A stretch of DNA of 64,000 nucleotides. Origin: Betaproteobacteria bacterium (GTDB lineage: Bacteria; Pseudomonadota; Gammaproteobacteria; Burkholderiales; Burkholderiaceae_F). The notes below the pieces were generated by a model. That model saw only the letters and a program-made list of their open reading frames with translations, had not been told where the DNA came from and did no database searches. Shown piece by piece: positions 47,400-56,963 of the stretch (its first letter is position 1; the number at the start of each line of letters is the position of its first letter). Made by a program: the position numbers and the translations under genes. The stretch covers positions 248,001-312,000 of the forward strand of contig BOKW01000001.1 in NCBI GenBank assembly GCA_016861185.1, in the 5' to 3' direction.

Positions 47400-48743
47400 A
47401 TGCACCACGAATCGCACATCCTGCATCGCCAGCTCCGCGGTCGGTATCCGCTCGCCGTGTCCGCGCAGGGCTGCTTCATCACCGACGCGAGCGGCAAGCG
47501 CTATCTCGACGCCTCCGGCGGCGCCGCGGTGTCCTGCCTCGGCCACGGCCACCCCGACGTGCTGCAGGCAATGCACGCGCAGATCGAGCGGATCGCGTAC
47601 GCGCACACGAGCTTCTTCTCGACCGAGGTCGCCGAGCAGCTCGCCGACGCGCTGATCGCCGAGGCGCCGGCGGGCATGTCGCACGTGTATCTCGTCTCCG
47701 GCGGCTCGGAGGCGATGGAAGCGGCGCTGAAGCTCGCGCGCCAGTACTTCGTCGAGACCGGCCAGCCGCAGCGCGCGAAGTTCATCGCGCGCCGCAATTC
47801 GTACCACGGCAACACGCTGGGCGCGCTGGCGGTCGGCGGCAACGTCTGGCGGCGCCGGCAGTTCGCGCCGCTGCTGATCGACGTCGAGCACGTGAGCCCC
47901 ACCTACGCGTATCGCGACCAGCGCGACGGCGAATCGCCCGCGCAGTACGGCGAGCGGCTCGCGCGCGAACTGGAAGAGACGATCGCGCGCGTCGGCGGCG
48001 AGAACGTCATCGCCTTCGTCGCGGAGACGGTCGGCGGCGCCACGAGCGGCTGCCTGACGCCGCCGCCCGGCTACTTCCAGCGCGTGCGCGAGATCTGCGA
48101 CCGCCACGGTATCCTGCTGATCCTCGACGAGGTGATGTGCGGGATGGGCCGCACCGGCACGCTGCACGCGTGCGAGCAGGAGGGGGTGGCGCCCGATCTG
48201 ATGGCGGTCGCGAAGGGGCTGGGCGGCGGTTTCCAGCCGGTCGGCGCGGTGCTGGTCGGCGGGCGCGTGATCGATGCGCTCGCGCAGGGCTCGGGCTTCT
48301 TCCAGCACGGCCACACCTACATCGGCCACCCGGTCGCGTGTGCCGCCGCGCTCGCGGTGCAGCGAGTGCTCAAGCGCGACCGGCTCGTCGAGCGCTGCGC
48401 GCGCCAGGGCGAGAAGCTGCGCGACCGGCTCGACGATGCTTTCGGCGAGCACGAGCACGTCGGCGACATCCGCGGGCGCGGGCTGTTCCGGGCGATCGAG
48501 CTGGTGCGCGACCGCGCGACCAAGGAGCCTTTCGATCCCGAGCTCAAGCTCGCCGCGCGCATCAAGCACGAGGCGATGGAACTGGGGCTGATGTGCTACC
48601 CGATGGGCGGAACGATCGACGGCGCGCGCGGCGATCACGTGTTGCTCGCGCCGCCGTTCATCGTCACCGACGAGGAGCTCGATCTGCTGATCGAGCGGCT
48701 GGTCGAGGCGGTCGATACCGCCGTCGCCGGCGCTGTGGGCTGA
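47400..48743 (+). CDS. Class III PLP-dependent aminotransferase
   Basis: The 447-residue protein has the class III motifs: [13 protein letters not shown] at the N-terminus, [15 protein letters not shown], the acidic [13 protein letters not shown] and the PLP lysine in [16 protein letters not shown]. It transfers an amino group, typically from an omega-amine or beta-amino acid, to pyruvate or 2-oxoglutarate. The exact substrate cannot be read. It follows dadA closely on the same strand and probably shares its transcript. Confidence 0.92.
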   Translation: MHHESHILHRQLRGRYPLAVSAQGCFITDASGKRYLDASGGAAVSCLGHGHPDVLQAMHAQIERIAYAHTSFFSTEVAEQLADALIAEAPAGMSHVYLVSGGSEAMEAALKLARQYFVETGQPQRAKFIARRNSYHGNTLGALAVGGNVWRRRQFAPLLIDVEHVSPTYAYRDQRDGESPAQYGERLARELEETIARVGGENVIAFVAETVGGATSGCLTPPPGYFQRVREICDRHGILLILDEVMCGMGRTGTLHACEQEGVAPDLMAVAKGLGGGFQPVGAVLVGGRVIDALAQGSGFFQHGHTYIGHPVACAAALAVQRVLKRDRLVERCARQGEKLRDRLDDAFGEHEHVGDIRGRGLFRAIELVRDRATKEPFDPELKLAARIKHEAMELGLMCYPMGGTIDGARGDHVLLAPPFIVTDEELDLLIERLVEAVDTAVAGAVG

Positions 48744-48843
48744 TACGTACATCCGCAGGGCATCCGGCTTGCATCGGCTCGACGCGGAGGGTAAGGTCGC
48801 CCACCGCTGCGAAACTTTCGTTCGATCGAGGAAGGAGAACACC

Positions 48844-49827
48844 ATGCGAATCAAGCTTTCCCTGACCGCTGCCGCGCTGGCATCGGCTTTGGTCGCCGCC
48901 GCTTCGCTGCCGCAGGCGGCCGGCGCGCAGCAGCGCTTCATCACGATCGGCACCGGCGGCGTCACCGGCGTGTACTACCCGGCGGGCGGCGCGATCTGCC
49001 GGCTGGTCAACCGCGACCGCGCCAAGCACGGGCTGCGCTGCTCGGTCGAGTCGACCGGCGGCTCGGTGGCCAACGTCAATCTGCTGAAGTCCGGCGAGAT
49101 CGAGTTCGGCGTGGCGCAGTCCGACGTGCAGTTCAATGCCACGAAGGGGCAGGGCCAGTTCCAGAAGGACGGCGCGTTCGGCGACCTGCGCGCGGTGTTC
49201 GCGCTGCATCCCGAGCCCTTCACCGTGGTCGCGCGCAAGGAAGCGAACATCGCGAAGTTCGAGGACTTCAAGGGCAAGCGTTTCAACGTCGGCAACCCGG
49301 GCTCGGGCACGCTGGCGTCGATGAACGAGCTGCTGGCGGCGATGGGCTGGAAGATGAGCGACTTCGGCCTTGCGTCCGAGCTGCGGCCCGACGAGCACGG
49401 CCCGGCGCTGTGCGACGGCAAGATCGACGGCTTCTTCTACGCGGTCGGTCACCCTTCGGCCAACATCCAGGATCCGACGACGATCTGCGGCGCCAAGCTC
49501 GTTTCGCTGACCGGACCGGCGGTCGACAAGCTCGTCAAGGACAAGCCGTACTACGCGATCGCGACGATTCCGGGCGGCATGTACCCGAACAATCCGCAGC
49601 CGACGACGACCTACGGCGTGCAGGCGACCGTCGTCAGCTCGGCCAAGGTGCCGGCCGACGTCGTCTACACGGTCGTCAAGACGGTCTTCGAAAACCTCGA
49701 CGAGTTCAAGAAGCTGCACCCGGCGCTCGCCAACCTGAAACCCGAGGAGATGGTCAAGAACGGCCTGTCGGCGCCGCTGCACGAGGGTGCACTGCGCTAT
49801 TACCGCGAAAAGGGCTGGATCAAGTAA
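48844..49827 (+). CDS. TAXI-family TRAP transporter substrate-binding protein
   Basis: The 327-residue protein has a signal peptide (about 1-28, ending AAGAQ) and the TAXI signature [25 protein letters not shown]. It should bind an anionic substrate in the periplasm and deliver it to the fused permease encoded next. The start has GGAAGGAG upstream. Two hairpins separate it from the permease gene, which would allow more binding protein than permease. The substrate is unknown; glutamate-like compounds are common for the family. Confidence 0.93.
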   Translation: MRIKLSLTAAALASALVAAASLPQAAGAQQRFITIGTGGVTGVYYPAGGAICRLVNRDRAKHGLRCSVESTGGSVANVNLLKSGEIEFGVAQSDVQFNATKGQGQFQKDGAFGDLRAVFALHPEPFTVVARKEANIAKFEDFKGKRFNVGNPGSGTLASMNELLAAMGWKMSDFGLASELRPDEHGPALCDGKIDGFFYAVGHPSANIQDPTTICGAKLVSLTGPAVDKLVKDKPYYAIATIPGGMYPNNPQPTTTYGVQATVVSSAKVPADVVYTVVKTVFENLDEFKKLHPALANLKPEEMVKNGLSAPLHEGALRYYREKGWIK

Positions 49828-49836
49828 GGCCCCGCG

Positions 49837-49857
49837 GCACCGGGCGTCGCCCGGTGC
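49837..49857 (+). terminator. Hairpin after the TAXI gene
   Basis: Nine-base arms GCACCGGGC and GCCCGGTGC flank a GTC loop just after the stop codon. It has no T-run, so it is more likely an RNA-stabilising hairpin than a terminator. Confidence 0.6.
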
Positions 49858-49877
49858 ACCAGGCGGTTTAAAGTGAG

Positions 49878-49907
49878 CGGGCGGCCAACGAGCCGCCCGT
49901 CTTTTTT
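49878..49907 (+). terminator. Rho-independent terminator between TAXI and permease genes
   Basis: An eight-base stem (CGGGCGGC with GCCGCCCG) and six-base loop are followed by TCTTTTTT. It lies before the permease start, so it should reduce readthrough from the binding-protein gene into the permease gene. Confidence 0.85.
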
Positions 49908-49920
49908 CGAGGGGGCGCGC

Positions 49921-52560
49921 GTGCACGAGAAGAAGATCGAAGAGGAGCTGGGGCCGACCGCCGAAATGCAGCTCGGCGAGCCGCCGAACGTCCAGCAGAT
50001 GGCCAAGGATGCTGACCTCGGCGGCCGCACGACCGAGGGCTGGATCGGCGCCGTGATGATGGCGCTCGGCCTGGCGTGGGTCGCCTTCCAGCTCTGGTAC
50101 GCCTCGCCCGTGCCCTTCGCGCTGGGCTGGGGTGTGTTCAACGACACCGAGGCGCGCTCGATCCACCTGGCGACCGCGCTGCTGCTGGCCTTCCTCGCCT
50201 TCCCCGCGCTGCGCAGCTCGCCACGCGATCGCGTGCCGGCGCTCGACTGGATCTTCGCGATCGTCGGCGCGTTCACCGCGCTGTACCTGATCATCTTCTA
50301 CCGCGAGCTGGCGCTGCGGCCGGGCAATCCGACGCCGCTCGACGTGGCGGTCGGCATCGCCGGCCTGCTGCTGCTGCTCGAAGCCACGCGTCGCGCGGTA
50401 GGCCTGCCGATGACGATCCTGGCGGTGGTGTTCCTCGCCTACGTGATGGCCGGGCCTTACCTGCCCGACGTGATCGCGCACAAGGGCGCGTCGATCCCGC
50501 GCGTGGTGTCGCACATGTGGATGGTGACCGAAGGCGTGTTCGGCATCGCGCTCGGCGTGTCGGTGAGCTTCATCTTCGTGTTCGTGCTGTTCGGCTCGCT
50601 GCTCGACCGCGCCGGCGGCGGCAACTACATGATGCAGGTGAGCTTCGCGCTGCTCGGCCACCTGCGCGGCGGGCCGGCGAAGGTCGCGGTCGTGTCGTCG
50701 GCGCTCAACGGCCTGATCTCCGGCTCGTCGGTCAGCAACGTCGTCTCCGGCGGCATCTTCACGATCCCGCTGATGAAGCGCGCCGGCTACGGCGGCGTCA
50801 AGGCGGCGGCGATCGAAACCTCGTCGTCGGTCAACGGCCAGATCATGCCGCCGGTGATGGGCGCAGCCGCCTTCCTGATGGTCGAGTACGTCGGTATTCC
50901 CTACTCGGACATCGTCAAGCACGCGTTCCTCCCGGCCGTGATCTCCTACATCGCGCTCTTCTACATCGTGCATCTCGAGGCGCTGAAGCTCGGCATCCAG
51001 CCGGCCGCGCGCGAACGCGACCGCACGATGCGCGACCGCCTCGTGTCCTGGGGGCTGGGCATCTCCGGCACGCTGATCGCCTGCGCCGTCATCTACTACG
51101 TCGCGCTCGGCGCGAAGGCGCTGTTCGGCGACGGTGCGCCCTACGTGCTCGGCTTGTTGTTGACGCTGCTTTACGTCCACAGCGTGCGGGTCGCGGCGAA
51201 ACAACCGGACCTGCCGACCGAGATCGACGTCAAGAACCCGGTGCTGCCGCCGACCTGGCCGACCGTCAAGGCGGGCCTGCACTTCCTGATCCCGATCGGC
51301 GTGCTGATCTGGTGCCTGATGATCGAGGAGCTGTCGCCGGGGCTATCGGCCTTCTACGGCGTGCTGGCGCAGCTGCTGTTGATGGCAAGCCAGCGGCCGC
51401 TGATCGCAGCCTTCCGCCGCAGCGGCGATGCCGGCGCGCAGTTCGTCGTCGGGCTGCGCGACATCGTCAACGGCTGCAACGAGGGCGCGCGCAACATGAT
51501 CGGCATCGCGGTGGCCACCGGCTGCGCCGGCATCATCGTCGGCGCGATCACGCTGACGGGGCTGGGCCTGCGGATGACCGACTTCGTCGAGTTCGTCTCT
51601 CAGGGCAACGTGCTGGCGATGCTGCTGTTCACCGCCTTCGTCTGCCTCGTGCTCGGCATGGGCGTGCCGACCACCGCGAACTACATCCTGGTGGCCACGC
51701 TGATGGCGCCGGTGATCGTCGAGCTGGGCGCGCAGTCGGGCATGGTGATCCCGCTGATCGCCGTGCACCTGTTCGTCTTCTACTACGGGATCATGGGCGA
51801 CATCACGCCGCCGGTGGGCCTGGCGAGCTTTGCCGGTGCGGCGATCGCCAAGGAGAACCCGATCGCGGTCGGCATCCAGGGTTCGGTCTATGCAATCCGC
51901 ACGGTCGTGCTGCCGTTCATCTGGATCTTCAATCCGGCGCTGCTGCTGATCAACGTGCACGGCTGGTTCGAGGCGCTGCTGGTGGCTTTCGCCTCCACCG
52001 TGGCCTCGCTGCTGTTCGCCGCGGCGACGATGGCCTGGCTCCGCACTCGCTGCCGCTGGTGGGAGGTGCTGCTGCTATTGGCGGCGACGTTCGTGCTGTT
52101 CCGCCCGGACTGGTTCGCCGACCGCATCGCGCCCGAATACACCGACGCGCCGGCCTCGCAGTTCTACGAGGTCGCCGCGAAGCTCGACGAGGGCGACCGG
52201 CTCGTGTTCGTGATTGCCGGCCAGACGCTCGAGGGCGAGGAGCGCAACAAGACGGTCGCGCTGCGCATGGGACCGCGCGTCGACGACCCGAACCCGCTCG
52301 CGGCCGCGCGCAAGCGGCTCGCCGAGGCGGGCATGGCCGTCTCCGGCATGGGCGAGATGCTGCAGGTGACCAACGTGCGGTTCGGCAGCACGGCGGCCAA
52401 GGCGCGCATCGAGCAGGGCTTCGAGATCGTCGGCGTCAAGGTGCCGACCGACCGCATCAACGCGCACTGGTTCTATATCCCCGGGCTGCTGCTCGCCGCG
52501 CTGATCTGGTGGATCCAGGGGCTGCGGATGCGGCGCGAAGCCGCACCCGCGGCCGCATAG
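49921..52560 (+). CDS. TRAP transporter fused DctQM permease (TAXI type)
   Basis: The 879-residue protein fuses the small (DctQ-like) and large (DctM-like) TRAP permease parts. It has about 16 or more hydrophobic helices, the DctM-like VPTTANYILVATLMAP and GIMGDITPPVGLASFAGAA motifs, and a C-terminal soluble region between the last helices. It carries the substrate of the TAXI protein across the inner membrane with a sodium or proton gradient. The GTG at 49921 is chosen because GAGGGGG precedes it and because the longer ORF from 49873 runs through the terminator. Confidence 0.93.
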   Translation: MHEKKIEEELGPTAEMQLGEPPNVQQMAKDADLGGRTTEGWIGAVMMALGLAWVAFQLWYASPVPFALGWGVFNDTEARSIHLATALLLAFLAFPALRSSPRDRVPALDWIFAIVGAFTALYLIIFYRELALRPGNPTPLDVAVGIAGLLLLLEATRRAVGLPMTILAVVFLAYVMAGPYLPDVIAHKGASIPRVVSHMWMVTEGVFGIALGVSVSFIFVFVLFGSLLDRAGGGNYMMQVSFALLGHLRGGPAKVAVVSSALNGLISGSSVSNVVSGGIFTIPLMKRAGYGGVKAAAIETSSSVNGQIMPPVMGAAAFLMVEYVGIPYSDIVKHAFLPAVISYIALFYIVHLEALKLGIQPAARERDRTMRDRLVSWGLGISGTLIACAVIYYVALGAKALFGDGAPYVLGLLLTLLYVHSVRVAAKQPDLPTEIDVKNPVLPPTWPTVKAGLHFLIPIGVLIWCLMIEELSPGLSAFYGVLAQLLLMASQRPLIAAFRRSGDAGAQFVVGLRDIVNGCNEGARNMIGIAVATGCAGIIVGAITLTGLGLRMTDFVEFVSQGNVLAMLLFTAFVCLVLGMGVPTTANYILVATLMAPVIVELGAQSGMVIPLIAVHLFVFYYGIMGDITPPVGLASFAGAAIAKENPIAVGIQGSVYAIRTVVLPFIWIFNPALLLINVHGWFEALLVAFASTVASLLFAAATMAWLRTRCRWWEVLLLLAATFVLFRPDWFADRIAPEYTDAPASQFYEVAAKLDEGDRLVFVIAGQTLEGEERNKTVALRMGPRVDDPNPLAAARKRLAEAGMAVSGMGEMLQVTNVRFGSTAAKARIEQGFEIVGVKVPTDRINAHWFYIPGLLLAALIWWIQGLRMRREAAPAAA

Positions 52561-52602
52561 CCACCCCTCTTGACGCAAGAGTCGCGCAGCGACGCTCGAA
52601 AC

Positions 52603-52625
52603 CCCCTCTCCCGTCGGGAGAGGGG
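52603..52625. repeat. Hairpin repeat after the TRAP permease gene
   Basis: Ten-base arms CCCCTCTCCC and GGGAGAGGGG flank a three-base loop. It is followed by CGGGGTGAGGG. It belongs to the same general group as the repeats at 14332 and 20413, though with a different loop, and may act as a terminator. Confidence 0.75.
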
Positions 52626-52637
52626 CGGGGTGAGGGA

Positions 52638-52691
52638 AACGGGCATGACTTTCATGCTTCGGGTTGCCTCCACCGTAAAGTCATGCCCGTT
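52638..52691. repeat. Long perfect inverted repeat upstream of the HtrA-like gene
   Basis: Fifteen-base perfect arms (AACGGGCATGACTTT at 52638-52652 and its complement at 52677-52691) flank a 24-base loop. It ends 41 bases before the protease start. It could be an operator, a structured leader or the trace of an inverted-repeat element. Confidence 0.85.
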
Positions 52692-52732
52692 CGCGCGGTT
52701 GAACGCCGCCGGTGCGCACCCATCTCGCGCCC

Positions 52733-53755
52733 ATGGGTGCCCGCCCTCTGTTCGTCGCGGCCGGCGGTCCGGCCGCCGCGCCGCCTGCGCCGCGGCCCGC
52801 GGAAGATTCCGCGCTGCTCGACGCGTATTCGCGCACGGTCGTCGACGTGGTCGAACGCGTCGGCCCCGCGGTCGGCTACGTCGCGGTCAAGCGCTCGCTG
52901 CGCGACCGCGCCGGACGCGCGCGCGACGCGGTCGGCGCCGGCTCCGGCTTCGCGTTCACCCCCGATGGTTATCTGCTGACCAACAGCCACGTCGTGCACG
53001 GCGCGAGCTCGCTGCGCGTGAGCTTCCCCGACGGGCGCGAGTTCGACGCCGAGCCGGTCGGCGACGATCCCGATACCGATCTCGCGGTGATCCGCGTCGG
53101 CGCGAACGATCTGCCGGTCGCGCGGCTCGGCACGTCGCGCACGCTGCGGCCGGGGCAGATCGCGGTGGCGATCGGCAACCCGCTCGGCTTCCAGAACACG
53201 GTGACCGCCGGCGTCATCTCCGCACTCGGCCGCTCGCTGCGCGCGCAGACGGGGCGGCTGATCGACGACGTGATCCAGACCGACGCCGCGCTGAACCCGG
53301 GCAATTCCGGCGGGCCGCTGTGCAATTCGGCGGGCGAAGTCATCGGCGTGAACACCGCGATCATTCCCGGCGCGCAGGCGATCTGCTTCGCCACCGGCAT
53401 CGACACCGCGCGCTGGGCCGTGCAACAGCTTTTCGCGCACGGACGCGTGCGGCGCGCCTCGATCGGGGTGGCCGGCGCCACCGCACCGATCGATCGCCGG
53501 GTCCAGCGCGCGCTGAGCCTCGGGCAGGGCAGCGGTGTGCGCGTGCTCGAGGTGCAGGAAGCGAGCCCTGCGCGGCTGGCCGGCGTCGAAGAAGGCGACC
53601 TGATCGTCGGCCTGGACGGCACGCCGGTCACCGGCATCGACACGCTGCAGCGGCTGCTCGATGCCGGGCGCATCGGCAGGCTGTGCGTGCTGCGCGTCGT
53701 GCGGCGCGGCCGCCTCCTTCATCTCACGCTTGCGCCGCGCGAGCGCGGGCAGTAA
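52733..53755 (+). CDS. HtrA/DegP-like serine protease with PDZ domain, no signal peptide
   Basis: The 340-residue protein has the S1C triad: His86 in LLTNSHVVHG, Asp116 in DPDTDLAVI and Ser192 in NPGNSGGPL. A single PDZ domain covers about residues 235-330 (GSGVRVLEVQEASPARLAGV). Unlike DegP or DegS it shows no signal peptide or membrane anchor, so it may act in the cytoplasm; a GTG at 52712 would add only seven residues and no signal. It probably degrades or checks misfolded proteins. Confidence 0.9.
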   Translation: MGARPLFVAAGGPAAAPPAPRPAEDSALLDAYSRTVVDVVERVGPAVGYVAVKRSLRDRAGRARDAVGAGSGFAFTPDGYLLTNSHVVHGASSLRVSFPDGREFDAEPVGDDPDTDLAVIRVGANDLPVARLGTSRTLRPGQIAVAIGNPLGFQNTVTAGVISALGRSLRAQTGRLIDDVIQTDAALNPGNSGGPLCNSAGEVIGVNTAIIPGAQAICFATGIDTARWAVQQLFAHGRVRRASIGVAGATAPIDRRVQRALSLGQGSGVRVLEVQEASPARLAGVEEGDLIVGLDGTPVTGIDTLQRLLDAGRIGRLCVLRVVRRGRLLHLTLAPRERGQ

Positions 53756-53822
53756 GGGCTTGCAGCGACCTCGCGCCTGAGCCGCCCGGTAGCGCGCGGC
53801 CCGAGCGCGGACGGCGCGCGCG

Positions 53823-56800
53823 CTACGGCGCGGAACGCCGTCCGAGCGACTCGAGCACGACCGCTGCATCGGCAATGTCGGCGGCGTCGGCGTCCTCCTG
53901 CACTGCGCGCAACGTCGACGCCAGGATCTCGCGCCCTGTGCGCAGGTCGATGTCGTGCCGCCGGTCGGGCAGCCGGCAAAGCGACGCGGTGCTGCGCACT
54001 TCGAACAGTCCGGCCTGTTGTTGTCGCGCGATCTCGATCGCGTTGCACAGCGCCTGTTTGGCTCCGACGGAATCGCCTCTGCGTGCGAGGATTTCGCCTT
54101 GCTGGCGCCGCATCTCGGCCAGATAAAAGCGCTCCCCCGTTCGCTCGCTCTGCGCAAAGCCGCGCTCGAGCGCGGCGAGCGCGTCGTCGAGCCTGCCGCC
54201 GGCGGCGAGCGCTTCGGCGTACAGCGCCAGACCGAACGGCTGATAGGCGATCGCTTCCATCGCCTGGTGTGCGTCGATCCCGGCGGCGATCTCGGCGAGC
54301 CCGGCCTCCGGCTCACCGTTGCGGACCCGGGAGGCGCCGCGCACCATCTGTGAGACGCCGATCCAGGTCGCGAATCCCTGTTCGCGCGCGAACTGCAGCG
54401 ACTCGGTGGCGTACTCGAAGGCCAGGCGCACCCGGCGCTGGATATGGCAGACCGCGCCGAGGTAGCACAAGGAGAAGTTGACCGTGTGCAGGCCGCCCAG
54501 CGAGCGCGAGTGCGCCAACCCTTGCTCGGCCGCGCGCAAACCGTCGCCCGGCCGGCCCAGCAGCGTCAGCGTCAACGCCAGATAGCACAGCCCGGTCGAT
54601 TTCTGGTCCTGCACGTAGAGCACCTGTTTCTTCTGCGGGGCCGCGTGCCGCTCGTACATCGTCAGCGCCTTGTCCAGGTGTTCGCGCGCAGCCGCGAGTT
54701 CGCCGGTCAGAAACAACGTGCCGCCCAGCAGCAGATGGCCCATGACGTGCGGCGGATGCGATGACTGCTGCGCCGCGCGCGTCAGGCACTCCTCGGCCAG
54801 ATCCTTGCAGCGTGCAAACCGGGCCCGCGTGATCTCGACCGAGCCGACGCCGGACAGCACGGAGAAGATCTCCGGCGCATCGCCCAGTTCGCGGCACCGT
54901 TGCAGCGCCGCGTCGTAAGCGTCCGCGCACGCCTGCGACGAGAACCCGCGGTACTCGGCGTTCACGCCGCCCAACGTGAGATGCACGCGGAGTTCCTGTT
55001 GCAGGCGAGCGCGCGACTGCGGTTGCGTCGCCAGCAGCCGAAGCGCGGCTTCCAACTGCGCGACGGCCTCGACGAATCCGGAGCGACTGGCCGAAAGCTT
55101 CGCCGCCTTGACCAGGTACTGGACCGCATGATCGACGTCGCGGGCCGCCTCGAAGTGGTAGGCGAGCACTTCCGGCTGCGCTTCCGCCGTATCCGGAAAC
55201 GACTCGACCAGGACGCGGGCGATCCGCGCGTGCAGCGCGATCTGCGCCTTCTTCAGCAGGCTCGCATACGCGGCATCGCGCACCAGCGCATGCTTGAACG
55301 CATAGGACGGTCCCGCCCCCGAGCGACGGCTCAGCAACAGCCCCGAGGCGACCAGCCGGTAGAGCGCTTCGCGCAACTCGTCTGCGGGCAGCTCCGCGAC
55401 CTTGGCGAGCAGTTCGTGCGAGAACTCGCGGCCGATGGCGGCGCCGATCTGCGCAACGGCTTTCGCGGACTCCAGCCGATCGAGGCGCGCCATCAGCGCA
55501 TCGGTCAGCGTGGCCGGGATCGCGAATGCGGGGCGCTCGGGCACGGCGCCGGGGACGTCGTCCGCACCGGACAGTTCGACCAGGTCACGCGTGAGATCCT
55601 CGATGAAGAGCGGCAAACCGTCGGTCTGGTCCGCGATCTGCCCGATCGTCGCGGGCGGCAGCCGGCGATCACCGCAGATCAGCTCGATCATCCGGATCGC
55701 ATCGCGCCGCTCCAGCGCGCCCAGACTCATGTGGACGACACCGGGGCGGTCGAACCGGAACTCGGGTCGAGCCGTCAGCAGCATCAGGATCGGCAGGCGC
55801 TCGACGCGGTCGACGATCAGCCCGACCAGTTCGTCGGTCGACGGATCGATCCAGTGCAGGTCCTCGACCACGATCAGCACCGGCCGCCGCGCCGCGTTGA
55901 CTTCCAGCCCGTGCCGCAGCACCTCGAACAGGCGCTGCTTGTGCCGCTGCGGCGACATGTTGAGCGCCGGGTACCGGCCTTCGTAGCGGATCGACAGCAG
56001 TTGCGCGAACAGCGGCACGGTCTCGGCGTTCTCCGCCGCCTCGGGAAACAGCGCCGTCAGCTTCTTTAGTTGGGTGTCGTTGTCGTCGGCGTTCGCGATG
56101 TTCGCGGCATGGATCAGATGGTTGATCAGCGGCGCCAGCGGACTGCTCTGCAGGTGGGGCGCGCAGTAGTACCGCAGCCGCAAGCAGCCGGGTTCCACGA
56201 TGTGTGCGGCGACCTCGGCCACCAGGCGCGACTTGCCGATCCCCGGTTCGCTCGACAGCAGAACTGCCTTGCCGCGCCCGCGACGCGCCTCTTCCCAGAG
56301 TCGCCGCAAGTCCTGCAACTCGGTCTCGCGGTCGACGAGCGGCGTCAGCGCCGCGGCGCGCAGCGCCTTGAACCGGTTGCGCACCGCGCTTTCGCCAACG
56401 ACCTGCCAGGCCTGTACCGGCTGGTCGAAGCCCTTCAGGCTGTGCCGGCCGAGATCCTCGTACTCGAAGATGCCGCCGGCGAGCCGGCGCGTCGTCTCGG
56501 ACACGACGACCGTGCGCGGCCGCGCCAGCGCCTGCAGCCGGGCGGCCAGATTCAACGCGCCGCCGACGGCCGTAATGCCGGCGTCCACGCCGAGCGACGG
56601 GAGCTGCGCCGTGCCGTCCGGCACGTTGCCGACGACCACCACACCGGTCGCAATCCCGATGTGCACCTGCGAGCCCGGCCCCGCCGGCTCGGATGCCGCG
56701 AGCGCGAGAGCCGCCCGGATCGCGCGCTCCGCATCGTCTTCGTGGGCGCGCGGGTAGCCGAAGTACGCGAGCAGCCCGTCGCCGACATACTGCGCCACGA

Positions 56801-56963
56801 TGCCGCCATGGCGCACGACGAGACTGCCGCAGCGCTGTCGGTACGCTTGCACGACCTCGGCCAGTTCCTCCGCGTCGAGCCGCTGCGCCAGCGAAGACCA
56901 GCCCACCAGATCGCACAGCATCACGCTGAGCTGGCGGCGTTCGGGCGGCTGCGGGTTGTTCAT
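53823..56963 (-). CDS. Class III nucleotide cyclase fused to AAA ATPase and TPR region
   Basis: The 1046-residue protein has an N-terminal class III cyclase domain (about 12-190). Metal-binding Asp18 (CDLVGWS) and Asp62 (GDGLLAYFGYP) and the transition-state Asn138/Arg142 (NLAAR) are all present, so it looks active. An ATPase domain follows with Walker A SEPGIGKS at 238-245 and VEDLHWIDPSTD as a Walker B-like segment, then a long helical TPR-like region to the C-terminus. The start codon overlaps the stop of the P450 gene (ATGA), so translation is coupled. A Crp-like regulator lies upstream in the same operon and could sense the cyclic nucleotide made. Confidence 0.9.
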   Translation of the reverse strand: MNNPQPPERRQLSVMLCDLVGWSSLAQRLDAEELAEVVQAYRQRCGSLVVRHGGIVAQYVGDGLLAYFGYPRAHEDDAERAIRAALALAASEPAGPGSQVHIGIATGVVVVGNVPDGTAQLPSLGVDAGITAVGGALNLAARLQALARPRTVVVSETTRRLAGGIFEYEDLGRHSLKGFDQPVQAWQVVGESAVRNRFKALRAAALTPLVDRETELQDLRRLWEEARRGRGKAVLLSSEPGIGKSRLVAEVAAHIVEPGCLRLRYYCAPHLQSSPLAPLINHLIHAANIANADDNDTQLKKLTALFPEAAENAETVPLFAQLLSIRYEGRYPALNMSPQRHKQRLFEVLRHGLEVNAARRPVLIVVEDLHWIDPSTDELVGLIVDRVERLPILMLLTARPEFRFDRPGVVHMSLGALERRDAIRMIELICGDRRLPPATIGQIADQTDGLPLFIEDLTRDLVELSGADDVPGAVPERPAFAIPATLTDALMARLDRLESAKAVAQIGAAIGREFSHELLAKVAELPADELREALYRLVASGLLLSRRSGAGPSYAFKHALVRDAAYASLLKKAQIALHARIARVLVESFPDTAEAQPEVLAYHFEAARDVDHAVQYLVKAAKLSASRSGFVEAVAQLEAALRLLATQPQSRARLQQELRVHLTLGGVNAEYRGFSSQACADAYDAALQRCRELGDAPEIFSVLSGVGSVEITRARFARCKDLAEECLTRAAQQSSHPPHVMGHLLLGGTLFLTGELAAAREHLDKALTMYERHAAPQKKQVLYVQDQKSTGLCYLALTLTLLGRPGDGLRAAEQGLAHSRSLGGLHTVNFSLCYLGAVCHIQRRVRLAFEYATESLQFAREQGFATWIGVSQMVRGASRVRNGEPEAGLAEIAAGIDAHQAMEAIAYQPFGLALYAEALAAGGRLDDALAALERGFAQSERTGERFYLAEMRRQQGEILARRGDSVGAKQALCNAIEIARQQQAGLFEVRSTASLCRLPDRRHDIDLRTGREILASTLRAVQEDADAADIADAAVVLESLGRRSAP

